From: Meghimatium bilineatum
Taxonomy: Eukaryota; Mollusca; Gastropoda; Stylommatophora; Philomycidae
Reading direction: 5' to 3'
Length of the DNA stretch: 64,000 nucleotides
NCBI GenBank assembly: GCA_034231615.1
Contig: CM067312.1
Coordinates: 7,996,546 to 8,060,545 of the forward strand
Positions 11,703 to 23,219 of this stretch are shown here, piece by piece; positions within the stretch are counted from its first letter, which is position 1; each line of letters begins with the position of its first letter. The position numbers and the translations under genes were made by a program. Below the pieces are notes generated by a model. It saw only the letters and a program-made list of their open reading frames with translations. It was not told the origin of the DNA and searched no databases.

Positions 11703-12235
11703 AGAACTCATAAAGTCACAGAACCCATGCAGTCATAGAATCCATGCAGTCATAGAATCCACGCAGTCATAGAATCCATGCAGTCATAGAATACATGCAG
11801 TAATAGAATACATGCAGTCATATAATACATGCAGTCATAGAATACATGCATAGAATCCATGCAGTTATAGAATACACGCAGTCATAGAATCCATGCAGTC
11901 ATATAATACACGCAGTCATATAATCCACGCAGTCATAGAATACATGCAGTCATAGAATACATGCAGTCATAGAATCCATTCAGTCATAGAATCCATGCAT
12001 AGAATCCATGCAGTTATAGATTCCACGCAGTCATAGAATCCATGCAGTCATAGAATCCATGCAGTCATATAATACATGCAGTCATAGAATCCATGCAGTC
12101 ATAGAATACATGCAGTCATAGAATCCATGCAGTCATAGATTCCATGCAGTCATAGAATCCACGCAGTCATAGAATACATGCAGTCATAGAATACATGCAG
12201 TCATAGAATACATGCAGTCATAGAATCCATGCGAC
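11703..12235. repeat. 17-bp tandem array, about 30 copies
   Basis: The unit is close to cagtcatagaatccatg, with aatacatg and ccacg variants. Occasional copies lose the cagt (catgcatagaatcc). The same variants recur at intervals, suggesting duplication of multi-unit blocks. Confidence 0.93.
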
Positions 12236-12399
12236 ACACGTAAACTGTCACTTAGATGTTTTATTCATCAAACATTGGGTAGAGCTAACAATGAGAATCT
12301 CTTCTCTGTGAAGTCGTTCTGGAGTACTCCCCTCTCCCTAAACCAATTTGTTTTAAATGTACGTAAGGACACACAAGTTCATCCTTCATAATTACTGAA

Positions 12400-12730
12400 C
12401 ATAGCAACACACAAACAAAAAAGTAAACAAACAAATAAACGCCTATCACTTATACAAACAAATTTACAAACAAACAAAGACACAACAAACAAAACAAACA
12501 GGCACGGACACAACAAATACACAAACAAAACAAACACACACTGACACAACAAACACACAAACAAAACAAACACACACTGACACAACAAACACACAAACAA
12601 AACAAACACACACTGACACAACAAACACACAAACAAAATAAACACTCACTGGCATAACAAACACACACTGACACAACAAACACACAAACAAACACACAAA
12701 CAAAACAAACACAAAATAAACACACAAATG
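12400..12730. repeat. 36-bp CA-rich tandem repeat
   Basis: The unit contains cacaacaaacacacaaac plus acacactga; ctgaca recurs at 12541 and 12577, 36 bp apart. Flanks are degenerate acaaacaaa sequence. The overlapping cysteine/valine-rich minus-strand frames are a by-product of CA-rich DNA. Confidence 0.88.
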
Positions 12731-12992
12731 AGTCATCAAGAAGGTTGAATTTCCCTTTAGTCAACAGACCTTCTATTGACGAAAGTCCCGCTAGAGCACA
12801 AACGTATGGACAGTTACTATTTTTATGTGGACAAAAATATCAGGGTAGAAACAACTATTGCCTAAATTGCAATCATATGACATCAGTCGAGGGTGGGAAG
12901 AGAAGAGGCAATGAAAGATAATTCCAATTCTGGATTGACAACATCAAGGAATTGTCTCAGCATAATATTTCTACTGGTCGGAATAGTCGAGA

Positions 12993-13925
12993 AAAGCTAG
13001 CTAACTAACTAATTCACTGACTAGCTAAGTAACATACCAACATACTAACTAATTCACTGACTAGCTAAGTAACATACTAACTAACAAATTCACTGACTAG
13101 CTAAGTAACATACTAACTAACTAATTCAGTGACTAGCTAAATATCATACTAACATACAAACTAACTAATTCACTGACTAGCTAAGTAACATACTAACATA
13201 CTAACTAACTAATTCACTGACTAGCTAAATATCATACTAACTAACTAATTCACTGACTAGCTAAGTAACATACTAACTAACTAACTAATTCACTGACTAC
13301 CTAAGTAACATACTAACTAACTAATTCACTGACTAGCTAAGTAACATACTAACTAACTAATTCACTGACTAGCTAAGTAACATACTAACATACAAACTAA
13401 CTAATTCACTGACTAGCTAAGTAACATACTAACTAACTAATTCACTGACTAGCTAAGTAACATACTAACTAACTAATTCACTAACTAGCTAAGTAACATA
13501 CTAACTAACTAATTCACTGACTAGCTAAGTAACATACAAACTAACTAATTCACTGACTAGCTAAGTAACATACAAACTAACTAATTCACTGACTAGCTAA
13601 GTAACATACTAACTAACTAATTCACTAACTAGCTAAGTAACATACTAACTAACTAATTCACTGACTAGCTAAGTAACATACTAACTAACTAATTCACTGA
13701 CTAGCTAAGTAACATACTAACTAACATATTAACTAAGAAACTGACTGCCTGAGTGACTAATATACTAACTAACTGTAACTAACAATCTAATTGACAAACT
13801 GAGTGCCTGCATGACTAAAATACTAACTAACTAACTGTAACTAACGAGCTAATCGACACACTAACTAATTAGCTAACTGACTGACTAACTAACCAGCCGA
13901 TCGACTGACTTGCTGACTTACTAAC
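12993..13925. repeat. 36-bp ctaa-rich tandem array
   Basis: The unit contains ctaactaactaattcactg followed by actagctaagtaacata; cactga recurs at 13327 and 13363. Some copies carry a 4- or 8-bp extension (catacaaa). From about 13735 it decays into irregular actaactaact and gactgac strings. Confidence 0.93.
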
Positions 13926-14076
13926 TATCATAATTTATTAGAAGTCGCTGCAGAAAACAGAGCCACACATAGCATATGCAGTCACAAAAGTGCATCATCA
14001 TGGGAAACAGAAGAAATGCAGCAACTCACAAATCAAGATTAACTAGAATGACACAGGCGAATTAACGTCTTTCAAC

Positions 14077-14795
14077 ACAGTCGTACTATGCCCAGCCTGT
14101 GCACTTTTCAACACAGTCGTACTATGCCCAGCCTGTGCACTTTTCAACACAGTAGTACTATGCCCAATCTGTGCACTTTTCAACACAGTCGTACTATGCC
14201 TAGTCTGTGCACTTTTCAACACAGTCGTATTATGCCCAGTCTGTGCACTTTTCAACACAGTCGTACTATGCCCAATCTGTGCACTTTTCAACACAGTCGT
14301 ACTATGCCCAATCTGTGCACTTTTCAACACAGTCGTACTATGTCCAATCTATGCACTTTTCAACACAGTCGTACTATGCCCAATCTGTGCACTTTTCAAC
14401 ACAGTCGTACTATGCCCAATCTGTGCATTTTTTAGTACAATCGTACTGTGCCCAATCTGTGCACTTTTCAACACAGTCGTACTATGCCCAGTCTGTGCAC
14501 TTTTCAACACAGTCGTACTATGCCCAGTCTGTGCACTTTTCAACACAATCGTACTATGCCCAGCCTGTGCACTTTTCAACACAGTTGTACTATGCCCAAT
14601 CTGTGCATTTTTTAGTACAATCGTACTGTGCCCAATCTGTGCACTTTTCAACACAGTCGTACTATGCCCAGTCTGTGCACTTTTCAACACAGTCGTACTA
14701 TGCCCAGTCTGTGCACTTTTCAACACAGTAGTACTATGCCCAGTCTGTGCACTTTTCAACACAGTCGTACTATGCCCAGCCTGTGCACTTTTCTT
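14077..14795. repeat. 36-bp tandem array, about 20 copies
   Basis: The unit contains cagtcgtactatgccca, a short variable part, and gtgcacttttcaaca. A marked variant with ttttttagtacaatcgtactg occurs at about 14426 and 14606, exactly 180 bp (five units) apart, showing a block duplication. As 36 is a multiple of three, frames stay open on both strands as 12-codon repeats (KSAQIGHSTTVL on minus). Not a gene. Confidence 0.95.
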
Positions 14796-14850
14796 TTGGG
14801 GCAGCATATATTGTTTTAGCTGTCTACAAAGTCAAGGGTAGAGTTACTCT

Positions 14851-15931
14851 CCATACATAGAAATCAGAAGAGGGGTAAGACAAGGATGTATTTTATCACC
14901 AAGCCTATTTAATATCTACACAGAGAATTTCTTTGAAAATATAGAAGAAATACCAGGACTCAATATCAATGGGAAAATAATAAACAACATTAGATATGCA
15001 GATGACACTGTTCTTTTAGCAGAAAGTGAACATGAACTACAAAGATTAATAGATCAAGTCAATAAATCAAGTAATGAATATGGACTGGATATAAATATTC
15101 AATAAAACAAAAACCATGATAATCAGCAAAGACACAGAAGAACAGGAGATAAACATAAACATACATGGAGAGAAACTACAACAAGTAAAGTATTATCAAT
15201 ATCTTGGACACATAGTCACAAATGATGGCAGATGTGAAACAGAAGTTAAAAGGAGAATATTAATGGCTAAAAGTACCCTCAATGACATGAGGAAATTATT
15301 AATATCTAAACAAATTACAAACAAGTTAAAAATTAGAATTATAAAATGCTACATCTATTCCATATTAATGTATGGCTCAGAAACATGGACACTAAATAAA
15401 CAATTACAAGACAGAATTGATGCCTTTAGATGTGGGTATATGATGATGATGATGTTCGTCCGTCGTGATCGACGATGACCAAAAACTCAACCATAATAAT
15501 AATAACAATAAATAATAAAATAATAAAGTTAGTAGTGCGTTTTTAAATGACTAGCAAGTCCAATGCGCGCACAAAATGTTCTTTTGTGGGTATATAGAAG
15601 AATAGGGAGAACATCGTGGAAAGAGAAGAAAACAAATAAAGAGGTGCTAAAGACACTTAATATGAAGAAAGAACTACTAAGAGAAATAAAGATCAGGCAC
15701 ATAAAATACTTTTGACACATTAAAAGACATGACACCTTATTGAAGACCTTACTTGAAGGTAAAGTCAAAGGGAAGCGAGCAAGAGGTAGGCAGAGATACA
15801 AGTGGGAGAGTAACATTACACGATGGACAGAATACAGTCTAGCAGAGTGCACCACCAAGACAAGAGACAGGAGATGTTGGAGATACGTTGCAGCCAACCT
15901 TCGTTGCGGAGACGGCACTTAATGATGATGA
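14851..15931 (+). mobile_element. RTE-like LINE, 3' part of ORF2, dead
   Basis: The frame from 14851 shows GVRQGCILSPSLFNIY and then RYADDTVLLAE, the catalytic YADD being at 14995-15006, as in non-LTR reverse transcriptases. A one-base frameshift near 15097-15100 leads to NKTKTM, then YYQYLGHIVTNDGRCETEV and YGSETWTL. After a 143-bp insertion the C-terminus resumes at 15596 (RRIGRTSWKEKK) with an in-frame stop in KYF*HIKRHD and ends GDGT at 15922, followed by tgatgatga, a microsatellite tail of RTE style. The 5' end is truncated about 55 bp right of the 36-bp array. A second, inverted copy of this family lies at 55175-55845. Confidence 0.88.
15442..15584. mobile_element. 143-bp insertion in the LINE with 11-bp TSD
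   Basis: tgtgggtatat occurs at 15431-15441 and again at 15585-15595, and removing one copy plus the intervening 143 bp restores the LINE reading order (AFRC to RRIGRT). The insert starts gatgatgatgatgttcgtcc, has an AT-rich (aat)n middle, and ends ttcttttg. It has no frame. It is either a short SINE-like element or a truncated piece of a larger retroelement; I do not recognise it. Confidence 0.75.
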
Positions 15932-16594
15932 GAGTAAAAAACCATCTACAGTGGTCATCCAGTGCCCGAATTGACCAAGTACGTTTTCTACCAGAATGTG
16001 GCTTACTAGTCACCTTTGAACTCATAGTCAAGGACATAACTCTAACTGAATTTTACAAGGGGATGTAACAATAGGCCATCATCATCATGTGGTTTACGAA
16101 CAGCATGCGCGTATGCAAAATACTGCCAGGGAATTTATCAATTCTTTGTTATCACATCTTTTACCTGCATCTTTCTCTGTTGTAACCAGGCTTATATTTT
16201 TCTTTATTTTCTCTCAATTAATGTAAACTGCTTCAGTGTTCTGTGAGCTTGACTTGTCTCTGAATAGATCTGTGACATATTACGTACATCTTTGTTTTAT
16301 CTCTCGCATCCAATCAAAATTCCTTATGTTTATCTCTCATAGTCACTGACATAGCGTATTAAAAACATCGTAGACATGGATCGCTAATGAAAACATAATC
16401 TCCTACGCCAGTCGTCATGACACATGATTGGCATCCGCCTCCATGTGAATCTTGTTTTCTTATCAGACTTTGTTGTTCAACTGCTACATTCACTTCTTTT
16501 GTCTTTCCGTTTAGTTGATATCTTTCTTCTCCCTTCGCCCCGATTTCATCAGTAATTAATTTTTCATTTAGCGATACTGCGCATTTTACAAACA
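15932..16594. other. unassigned spacer
   Basis: Sequence between the LINE end and the pogo-like MITE. No frame with family resemblance and no repeats noticed. Confidence 0.5.
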
Positions 16595-16762
16595 CAGTGG
16601 AACCTCGGTTTTCTTCGGAAATCTTCGGTAATCCATCCGAAAACAATCGGCAAAATCCGTAACTGTCGAAAACCAATGCAATTATTTTAATATGACTCAA
16701 TGTAAATCCAATTAATTCGTTAGAGACACTCTAAAATACACACTAAAACATTGAATAGAGTT

Positions 16763-16784
16763 TATAGTGTTTAATACTAAAAAC
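16763..16784. repeat. left direct repeat flanking the nested LINE
   Basis: tatagtgtttaatactaaa plus aac is identical to 17822-17843. Weaker similarity continues 20 or more bp to the left, so the duplicated stretch may be 40-50 bp, long for a LINE target-site duplication. Confidence 0.7.
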
Positions 16785-17792
16785 CACCTTTAACACATAC
16801 CCAACATGGGACAGGAAAAACTTCTCACGGATTATGGACAATATACCAAGCATTATTTCGAAAACAGAAACTACTATACAAGTACTAAAGGAGACAACTA
16901 AGAATCACATACAAAATGCATACCCAAAGGATATATGGACACATGTATATACAGATGGATCAGCGAAAGAGGCAGTATTAGATGGAGGATCAGGAATATA
17001 TATAGTAACACCAGATGGAAAAGAAATAGAGAAATCCATACCCACAGGCAAACATTCCACAAATTTCAATGCAGAAATGAAAGCCATAATAGAGGCAGCC
17101 AAAATGCTCATGAATTGCTTGCCGAGTCACAACAGACATGTGTATTTCTAACAGATGCAAAATCAGTATTGCAGGCATTGAAAGATCCAAAGAACACGAG
17201 CATGAATGAACTTACGGCCTGCTTACTACACCTCAGCAGTATTACCAAAGAAACAGTACTGCAGTGGATCCCAGGTCACTGTGGCATACCTGGAAATGAA
17301 AAAGCTGATCTCCTGGCAAGGAAAGGGGGATCACTGGAACAAATAGAAAATGATAATACGTACTATGAAAGTAAGACCATGTTAAAAGCAGAATATAAGA
17401 AAAAGTGGAAGCAAATGCACCCAACTGCAGAACCAAATGACCCCTACCACCAAATGTCACGCAAGGAACAAACCATCATTTTCAGATTACGAACTGGTCA
17501 CAACAGACTGAGAAGTCACATGTTCCGAAAGCTGAAGATTGGCGACACAGATCTGTGCAACTGTGGACTGAGCCCAGAGACTGCAGAACACATTCTTCAT
17601 GCCTGTCAACTCTACCAAGAAGAGAGGGAGAAAATATGGCTTACTGAGACGGCACTGCTTCCAGACTTGAGGGGTTCCATGGATGACCTGAAGCGAATCA
17701 CACAATTCATTGAAGCTATTGGTGCTGTAACCTGATATCTGACTGAAGCTATTGGTGCTGTAACCTGATATCTGACTGAAGAACGATGAAGA
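16785..17792 (+). mobile_element. 5'-truncated LINE 3' end with RNase H domain
   Basis: The frame from 16834 carries HVYTDGSAKEA (first RNase H aspartate at 16954) and NAEMKAIIEAA (glutamate at 17074). A one-base deletion near 17112 moves the rest to another frame: CVFLTDAKSVLQAL (aspartate at 17154), then WIPGHCGIPGNEKADLLARK (aspartate at 17307). All four acidic RNase H1 residues are visible. A C-terminal tail follows with LCNCGLSPETAEHILHAC, the zinc-knuckle-like CxC...H...C of I/Jockey-group LINEs, ending at 17735. A 33-bp segment around the stop is duplicated (17712-17744, 17745-17777). Flanks share a perfect 22-bp direct repeat (16763-16784, 17822-17843). Confidence 0.85.
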
Positions 17793-17821
17793 TACTAAAA
17801 ACACATTTAATAGAGAATAGA

Positions 17822-17843
17822 TATAGTGTTTAATACTAAAAAC
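17822..17843. repeat. right direct repeat flanking the nested LINE
   Basis: Perfect match to 16763-16784. The bases just inside (17793-17821) also resemble the left flank, which places the LINE 3' end near gaacgatgaaga at 17792. Confidence 0.7.
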
Positions 17844-18157
17844 AATAAGAAATTAATAGAAAATGAATATAAAAAAACAAATGTAAATAATAAATGAACA
17901 TTTAATGTGACGTTTACATTTCTGAAAGACACTTATTGGCATATGTGTAGACGGCAAGGACGGGATTGCTTTTATTGCTTGGAAGGGGAATTCCTCTCTA
18001 TAAGGACATGAGGTATCAAGGATCTATCTGGAGTCACTCCTCTTCCTGGTATTTTGGTCCTAGGACCAGGTAAAAATCCGACTAAAACCGAGATAAACAT
18101 TTCGTGGAAAACCGAAAACGACCATAACCAATATCACAGAAAACCGAGGTTTTACTG

Positions 18158-18609
18158 TAGCTTTTTTTAACTGTAAAACTATGTGGTGTTGTGGAAGAGG
18201 AGGAGGGGGGGAGGTAGTCTTAACATTCTACGTTATAAATAGGGAACATACATAGATGCCCCTGACCTTCAGAAGTATTGCCTATTTTGCCTATAGGAGA
18301 ATGAGTGTTTACTGGACAAATCTCTGTTGCAGAGACTGAATGAATTCGGGATCAAGTATGGAATATGCACAGAAGGCCAAGAAAGGGGTCAAATTAGGAG
18401 CATGAAAAATCACTTCGCAACGGGAACAGTAAGCATACATATTCGTCACCATCGGCTAAGAGAGTGAGCACATTTGGGTCTGAGAGAAATGCAATAACAT
18501 CAGCTCTTTAATACTTGAAATACTTGCTTCATCTGTCTACAGCATTTACGTTCGCTGGCTTGTACTGGTCTCTATATCTGACGTCAGTGTTGAACTTTCG
18601 TATTCAGCC
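18158..18609. other. unassigned spacer
   Basis: Short G-rich tract at about 18200-18212; nothing else recognised. Confidence 0.5.
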
Positions 18610-18765
18610 GAAAACAACTGTGTCGGACCATTGCGCAAATAAAACGACGACATCACGCATATCCATTATCTGGACCATAACACTGGAAATCTAGTAGAAT
18701 CATTGTCCTACTACAAGAGAGAATCAGCGGGAGTTTGAGAATGAACGCTGAAGTAGAAGAACCTC
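18610..18765 (+). mobile_element. short-form (GAA)-tailed element, copy H1
   Basis: gtgtcggaccattg and gcgcaaataaaac lead to gggagtttgagaatgaacgc and a degenerate gaagtagaagaa tail. It matches the reverse complement of 37433-37602 and shares only the distal half with copies A and E. Confidence 0.75.
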
Positions 18766-18829
18766 CCATATATTGGTGTTAAATTGGTATCATATTCCTC
18801 TCTCAGATGTAGCTATCAATTCAACATTT

Positions 18830-18985
18830 ATTTTTTGGCTGCTATTGTGGTTTTTAGGCAGTAATTACGTGAAGTGGTATGTCATTGTTTTCTAAAGGGT
18901 GCGATGTACAATTAATTGTCTACAGTGTGATTCGAATCAGTGCCTTGGCTGCCACAGGCGCTCTCTGTACCACCCCGCCACAATA
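18830..18985 (-). mobile_element. tRNA-derived SINE family 2, copy d
   Basis: On the minus strand the head reads gtggcggggtggtacagaga to a B-box-like gattcgaatc (18929-18938). It is followed by caattaattgtacatc and gaaaacaatgacata, the body shared with copies at 32608, 53520 and 57690. The A-box-like ggtacagagagc lies at the expected distance. Confidence 0.65.
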
Positions 18986-19062
18986 GCAAGATAATTACTA
19001 GCAGAATAATACATAATGCACATCTTCAACAGGACATATTTTATCCGATATTGTTGAAGTTT

Positions 19063-19302
19063 TTTTTAATCGCCACTCGCACATTCCATCGCATCGCCAG
19101 TCGAGAATGAGTGTAAAATTGATGTTTAGGCACCACTCGCGCATTCCATCACATCGCCAGTCGAGAATGAATGTGAAATTGATGTTTAGGCACCACTCGC
19201 GCATTCCATCGCATTACCAGTCGAGAATGAGTGTAACATTAATGTTTAGGCGTCACTCGCACATTTCATCACATCGCCAGTCGAGAATGAGTGTAGAAAT
19301 TC
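19063..19302. repeat. 60-bp tandem repeat, 4 copies
   Basis: The block with cgccagtcgagaatgagtgt, gatgtttaggca and ccactcgc repeats every 60 bp. Copies differ at about 5 % of positions. As 60 is divisible by three, 20-codon repeats appear on both strands; not a gene. Confidence 0.9.
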
Positions 19303-19847
19303 GTACTTGAACAAGATGTACCAATGTCCGATAAACGAACAACAAAAACGAGTACACCAAATAAGGAATGTACAATCTAAAAGGACTTTGCAACACACAA
19401 AAACCATTACACGAAAAAGAACTTTACAAATAAAATTGAGTTTACACCAAAATAGGCTTTTCCTTCAGCAGGAGAAAAAAATTACTATCGCAGTCAATAA
19501 CAAACACGGATACCACAACTCATGCAGAAAATACAAACATAGTTTCATGAGATGAAGTCGCAGTTTGGAGGTAGCGCAGAATAAAACATTTGACAAACAT
19601 ACAATCTCATGATGAAGAACTACAACACCGCGGGCAGTAATCTCTATCACACGTGCGGCTCAAGACGGACAAACAGATTTGACGTGTTTTAAGTTCGAGG
19701 ACAATGTTTAGCTCACGCGTGTTACACCTGGTTTTTTTAAATATTTTCATAATTTGAAATCTTTGCACCTGTGTTTTGAATTTGAGAGAAAAAATATTTG
19801 GCGTATGTTTTATTTTATGTACTGGCTAATTAGTTTCAGTTGTCTCG
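19303..19847. other. unassigned spacer
   Basis: A-rich between 19307 and 19555, otherwise without recognisable content. Confidence 0.5.
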
Positions 19848-19970
19848 ATGTTTGTTAACTTGTTGTGATGTTTGTTAACTTGTTTTGATGTTTGTTAACT
19901 TGTTGTGATGTTTGTTAACTTGTTTTGATGTTTGTTAACTTGTTTTGATGTTTGCTAACTTGTTTTGTTC
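19848..19970. repeat. 20-bp tandem repeat, 6 copies
   Basis: The unit is gatgtttgttaacttgttgt or the tttt variant, alternating in part. The last copy has gctaac. Confidence 0.92.
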
Positions 19971-20718
19971 AGACTAAGATTATTATTATTCTGATTCATT
20001 TCAGAGTTGTCAATACTAGTAACATAAATCAATCAACCAATCACGTTTTACGCCGAGAGGCGTATGCGATCATGTTTCTCCACAACTCTCTATCAGCTGT
20101 CATCAAGTGAAACTCAAAAACCTGTGTTCTACGTAGTGCTACTGAATTTGAAATGAAATATATATCTGCAATACGACGTCATTGAAAGTTGTGTATTCTC
20201 ATGTCCCATTGTACCAACAAATTCAGTAGATTGCTGATAGCTGCAGAGTGAACATGTATATGCTGATTAAACAAACACTTAATTATGCTACGAGTTACTT
20301 TACCAAATACACGATTGACATGACCAGTAGTTGATGGTTTTTTGTCTCATAAATGTTGTAGCGTGCAACATCAGTAAAGGTGCTGGCATCTCTGAGAACG
20401 AAGAATCAAATTTCAGGTGAGCAGAAAAAAGAAATACGTGCTACCCTAAAGGATGGAACTAATATGAAAATGTCCAACTCTGAACATACATGTATCCCAA
20501 ATTTTACATGAGATCCCAGACTTGTACTCTTCACGCATGTTATTTATAAATATTTATAAATCAGTTTCAATAATCACAAACCCATGTTTCAGTCATGGCA
20601 CACATGCACAACAATCAGGCCCATAGATACATTGTCAGTAAGGAGGAAGGGGTGGGGGTTGGGTGTTTACATGTAATAAAAAGGCATTAGTTCTCCTGGT
20701 AATTCTCTCCATTTAAAG
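19971..20718. other. unassigned spacer
   Basis: AT-rich sequence with a short (tta)n at 19979-19990. No gene seen. Confidence 0.5.
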
Positions 20719-21040
20719 AGAAATTTGATGACCTTTGTGTGAAAATTTGATAACCTTTGTGTGAAAATTTGAAGACCTTTGTGTGAAAATTTGATAACCG
20801 TTGTGTGAAAATTTGATAACCATTACGTGAAAATTGAAGACCTTTGTGTGAAAATTTGATAACCGTTGTGTGAAAATTTGATAACCATTACGTGAAAATT
20901 TGAAGACCTTTGTGTGAAAATTTGATAACCGTTGTGTGAAAATTTGATAACCATTACGTGAAAATTTGAAGACCTTTGTGTGAAAATTTGATAACCATTA
21001 CGTGAAAATTTGAAGACCTTTGTGTGAAAATTTGATGTGA
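20719..21040. repeat. 22-bp array with a multi-unit higher-order pattern
   Basis: Units share tttgtgtgaaaatttga and differ as gaagacc, gataaccgt or gataaccatt-acg. These three types recur in order (gaagacc, ccgttgtg, ccattacg), a repeat of three units (66 bp). One copy lost a single t. Confidence 0.9.
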
Positions 21041-21195
21041 GGAAGGGTTTAATCTACTATTTGGCTAAAGTGCTAGCACTAAAATTTGATGTGAGGAAGG
21101 GTTTAATCTACTATTTGGCTAAAGTGCTAGCACTAAAATTTGATGTGAGGAAGGGTTTAATCTACTATTTGGCTAAAGTGCTAGCACTAAAATTT
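21034..21195. repeat. 54-bp tandem repeat, 3 copies
   Basis: gatgtgaggaagggtttaat starts copies at 21034, 21088 and 21142. The unit ends in actaaaattt, so its junction shares aaaatttga with the 22-bp array on its left. The three copies are nearly identical, hence young; the 18-codon repeat frame is a by-product. Confidence 0.93.
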
Positions 21196-21239
21196 ATGTT
21201 CCACCGAAGTTGGATGACGCACATTTTTTTGTTTTTGTT

Positions 21240-21398
21240 CTGATGAGGCAAACCATTGGCGCAAATAAAACGGTTACACCGAGCATTTCCATTCTCTGAA
21301 CTATATCCTGCTGGAAATCTAATAGAACCATTGTCCTGTTACAAGATAGATACAACGGGAGTTTGAGAATGTACTGTGAGGATAAGGAAGAAGAAAAG
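21240..21398 (+). mobile_element. short-form (GAA)-tailed element, copy H2
   Basis: accattggcgcaaataaaac, tatatcctgctggaaatcta and gggagtttgagaatg match copies C, H1 and H3. The tail is ggaagaagaaaag. Confidence 0.75.
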
Positions 21399-22150
21399 AA
21401 ATCATGTTCTGACATGCAAAGGAGGGGAGGGAGTGACTAAACCCCCCCCCCCCCCAATTTCTTAGCTAAAGGCTTGATGCATGGCATTTAACTGAGATAT
21501 TTTACTGTGCTTCAATCATGAAACCCTGCCAGATCTCAGAATATTCTGGTTATTAAGACCAGGAAACAGCATTCACTTTCCGAACCATAAATCTCCCAGT
21601 AGTCATCTCCACTCCTAGGGTGTCCCGTGTTATCTTATACTACCGATTTATTACAAATATCACTGATCAGAAACCTTTTCTAGACGTTCAGACAAAATGG
21701 CTCAAATTCACGACTCCAGTTTGAAGTTTTTCACGATTGTTCTGCTTCATCCATCTTCTGAAAACAAGCAGAATAAGACAAGTCATAAATCAGTATCGGT
21801 GAGGTCATTTATCATTTCCTAAATATCATTAGCATCTTGGTCACAAGACACCTGGCGGACTACAACACGTCAGGACTTGACCTTTATGTCTCCTGCAGGT
21901 AGGAAGAATAGATCATTAGACCACGTCAATCATCACCTTGTGGAGATGTATTGTTGTACATTTCATTTTGTCGTTTCCCAAACTTAGAATCCGCTGATTG
22001 TCTGGACACTGGCTCTCGATGTTAGCCACTTGACTGGGGGGTATCAATCTTCACTGACAAGAGACACTGTTTATCAACTGGAATACTCGACCGATATATT
22101 CGAATTTCTTGGGTGCATATTTTGTGCATTGTTATATATATTTCTCATCC
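21399..22150. other. unassigned spacer
   Basis: Contains a C-run at 21442-21456; otherwise nothing recognised. Confidence 0.5.
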
Positions 22151-22795
22151 ATTGTTCAGTCTGTTATCACACGCTCAGGGTTCAGTCTTTTATCACACGC
22201 TCAGGGTTCAGTGTGTTATCACACGCTCAGGGTTCAGTCTGTTATCACACGCTCAGGGTTCAGTCTTTTATCACACGCTCAGGGTTCAGTCTTTTATCAC
22301 ACGCTCAGGGTTCAGTCTGTTATCACACGCTCAGGGTTCAGTGTGTTATCACACGCTCAGGGTTCAGTCTGTTATCACACGCTCAGGGTTCAGTCTGTTA
22401 TCACACGCTCAGGGTTCAGTCTTTTATCACACGCTCAGGGTTCAGTCTTTTATCACACGCTCAGGGTTCAGTCTTTTATCACACGCTCAGGGTTCAGTGT
22501 GTTATCACACGCCCAGGGTTCAGTCTGTTATCACACGCTCAGGGTACAGTCTGTTATCACACGCTCAGGGTACAGTCTGTTATCACACGCTCAGGGTACA
22601 GTCTGTTATCACACGCTCAGGGTTCAGTCTGTTATCACACGCCCAGGGTACAGTCTGTTATCACACGCTCAGGGTACAGTCTGTTATCACACGCTCAGGG
22701 TACAGTCTGTTATCACACGCCCAGGGTACAGTCTGTTATCACACGCTCAGGGTACAGTCTGTTATCACACGCCCAGGGTACAGTCTGTTGTAGCA
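22151..22795. repeat. 26-bp tandem array, about 25 copies
   Basis: The unit contains cagtctgttatcacacgc followed by tcagggtt. Units in the left half have gttcag and many ctttta variants; the right half mostly has gtacag and some gcccag, so the array has two homogenised domains. All three plus frames stay open because 26 is not a multiple of three and no stop occurs. Confidence 0.95.
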
Positions 22796-23219
22796 CGCTT
22801 CTGTAATGCTACAACATGCTAATTAATTATACTGTTACTATGTATTGTACCAGCTTTGGTGCTTTACCTTTTACTCTTGCTTCTATTCTTCCCGTAATTT
22901 TTTGTTTTCTCTTTTCTTTCTTTCTCTCATATTATCTTCACTATCAGACATCTTCTTTTACTCATCTTCTACAATATGATTATATGTTTATAATATTAAT
23001 TTCTTATGGTTTGTTTTTGTCCTGATTAAGACATTTAGTCGAACGTGGTTCGATTCTTTTGATGTTGTTAGTGTATTTTGTATTTTCTGAAATAATCCTT
23101 ATGTATCTCTGTTTTTCTCCTTATTAACCTGTGTTGCCTCAGCCCTCACATCTTTAGTACAATAGGCTGTTGCCTAGCACTGAAGATATATTTTGTTACT
23201 ATCCGGCCGGAACGCTGTT
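22796..23219. other. spacer with hairpin motif copy 2
   Basis: Pyrimidine-rich sequence. cctgattaagac...gtcgaacg lies at 23021-23045, and gactgaagat-like text just before the microsatellite (about 23180) is followed by ccggccggaacg. Confidence 0.45.
23021..23045 (+). other. hairpin motif, copy 2
   Basis: cctgattaagac / gtcgaacg form a gac/gtc stem with a 5-base loop. The G of CTGANGA is missing, so it cannot be a working hammerhead core as written. Confidence 0.35.

Larger units (their letters stand above)
16595..18157. mobile_element. pogo/Tigger-like MITE, split by a LINE
   Basis: The left end reads cagtggaacctcggttttct (16595-16614). The right end, as reverse complement, reads cagtaaaacctcggttttct (ending 18157), with TA just outside at 18158-18159. 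On the left the outside bases are CA-like rather than TA, one change from expectation. Such cag(t)-a-aacctcg termini with a TA target are typical of the pogo branch of Tc1/mariner. Without the nested LINE the element is about 500 bp and has no transposase, so it was mobilised in trans. Confidence 0.78.

Noticed and set aside
22030..22822. Gene with ITRSGFSLLSHAQGSV repeats
   Set aside because: 26-bp array open in three frames; the non-repeat 5' part has no recognisable feature.
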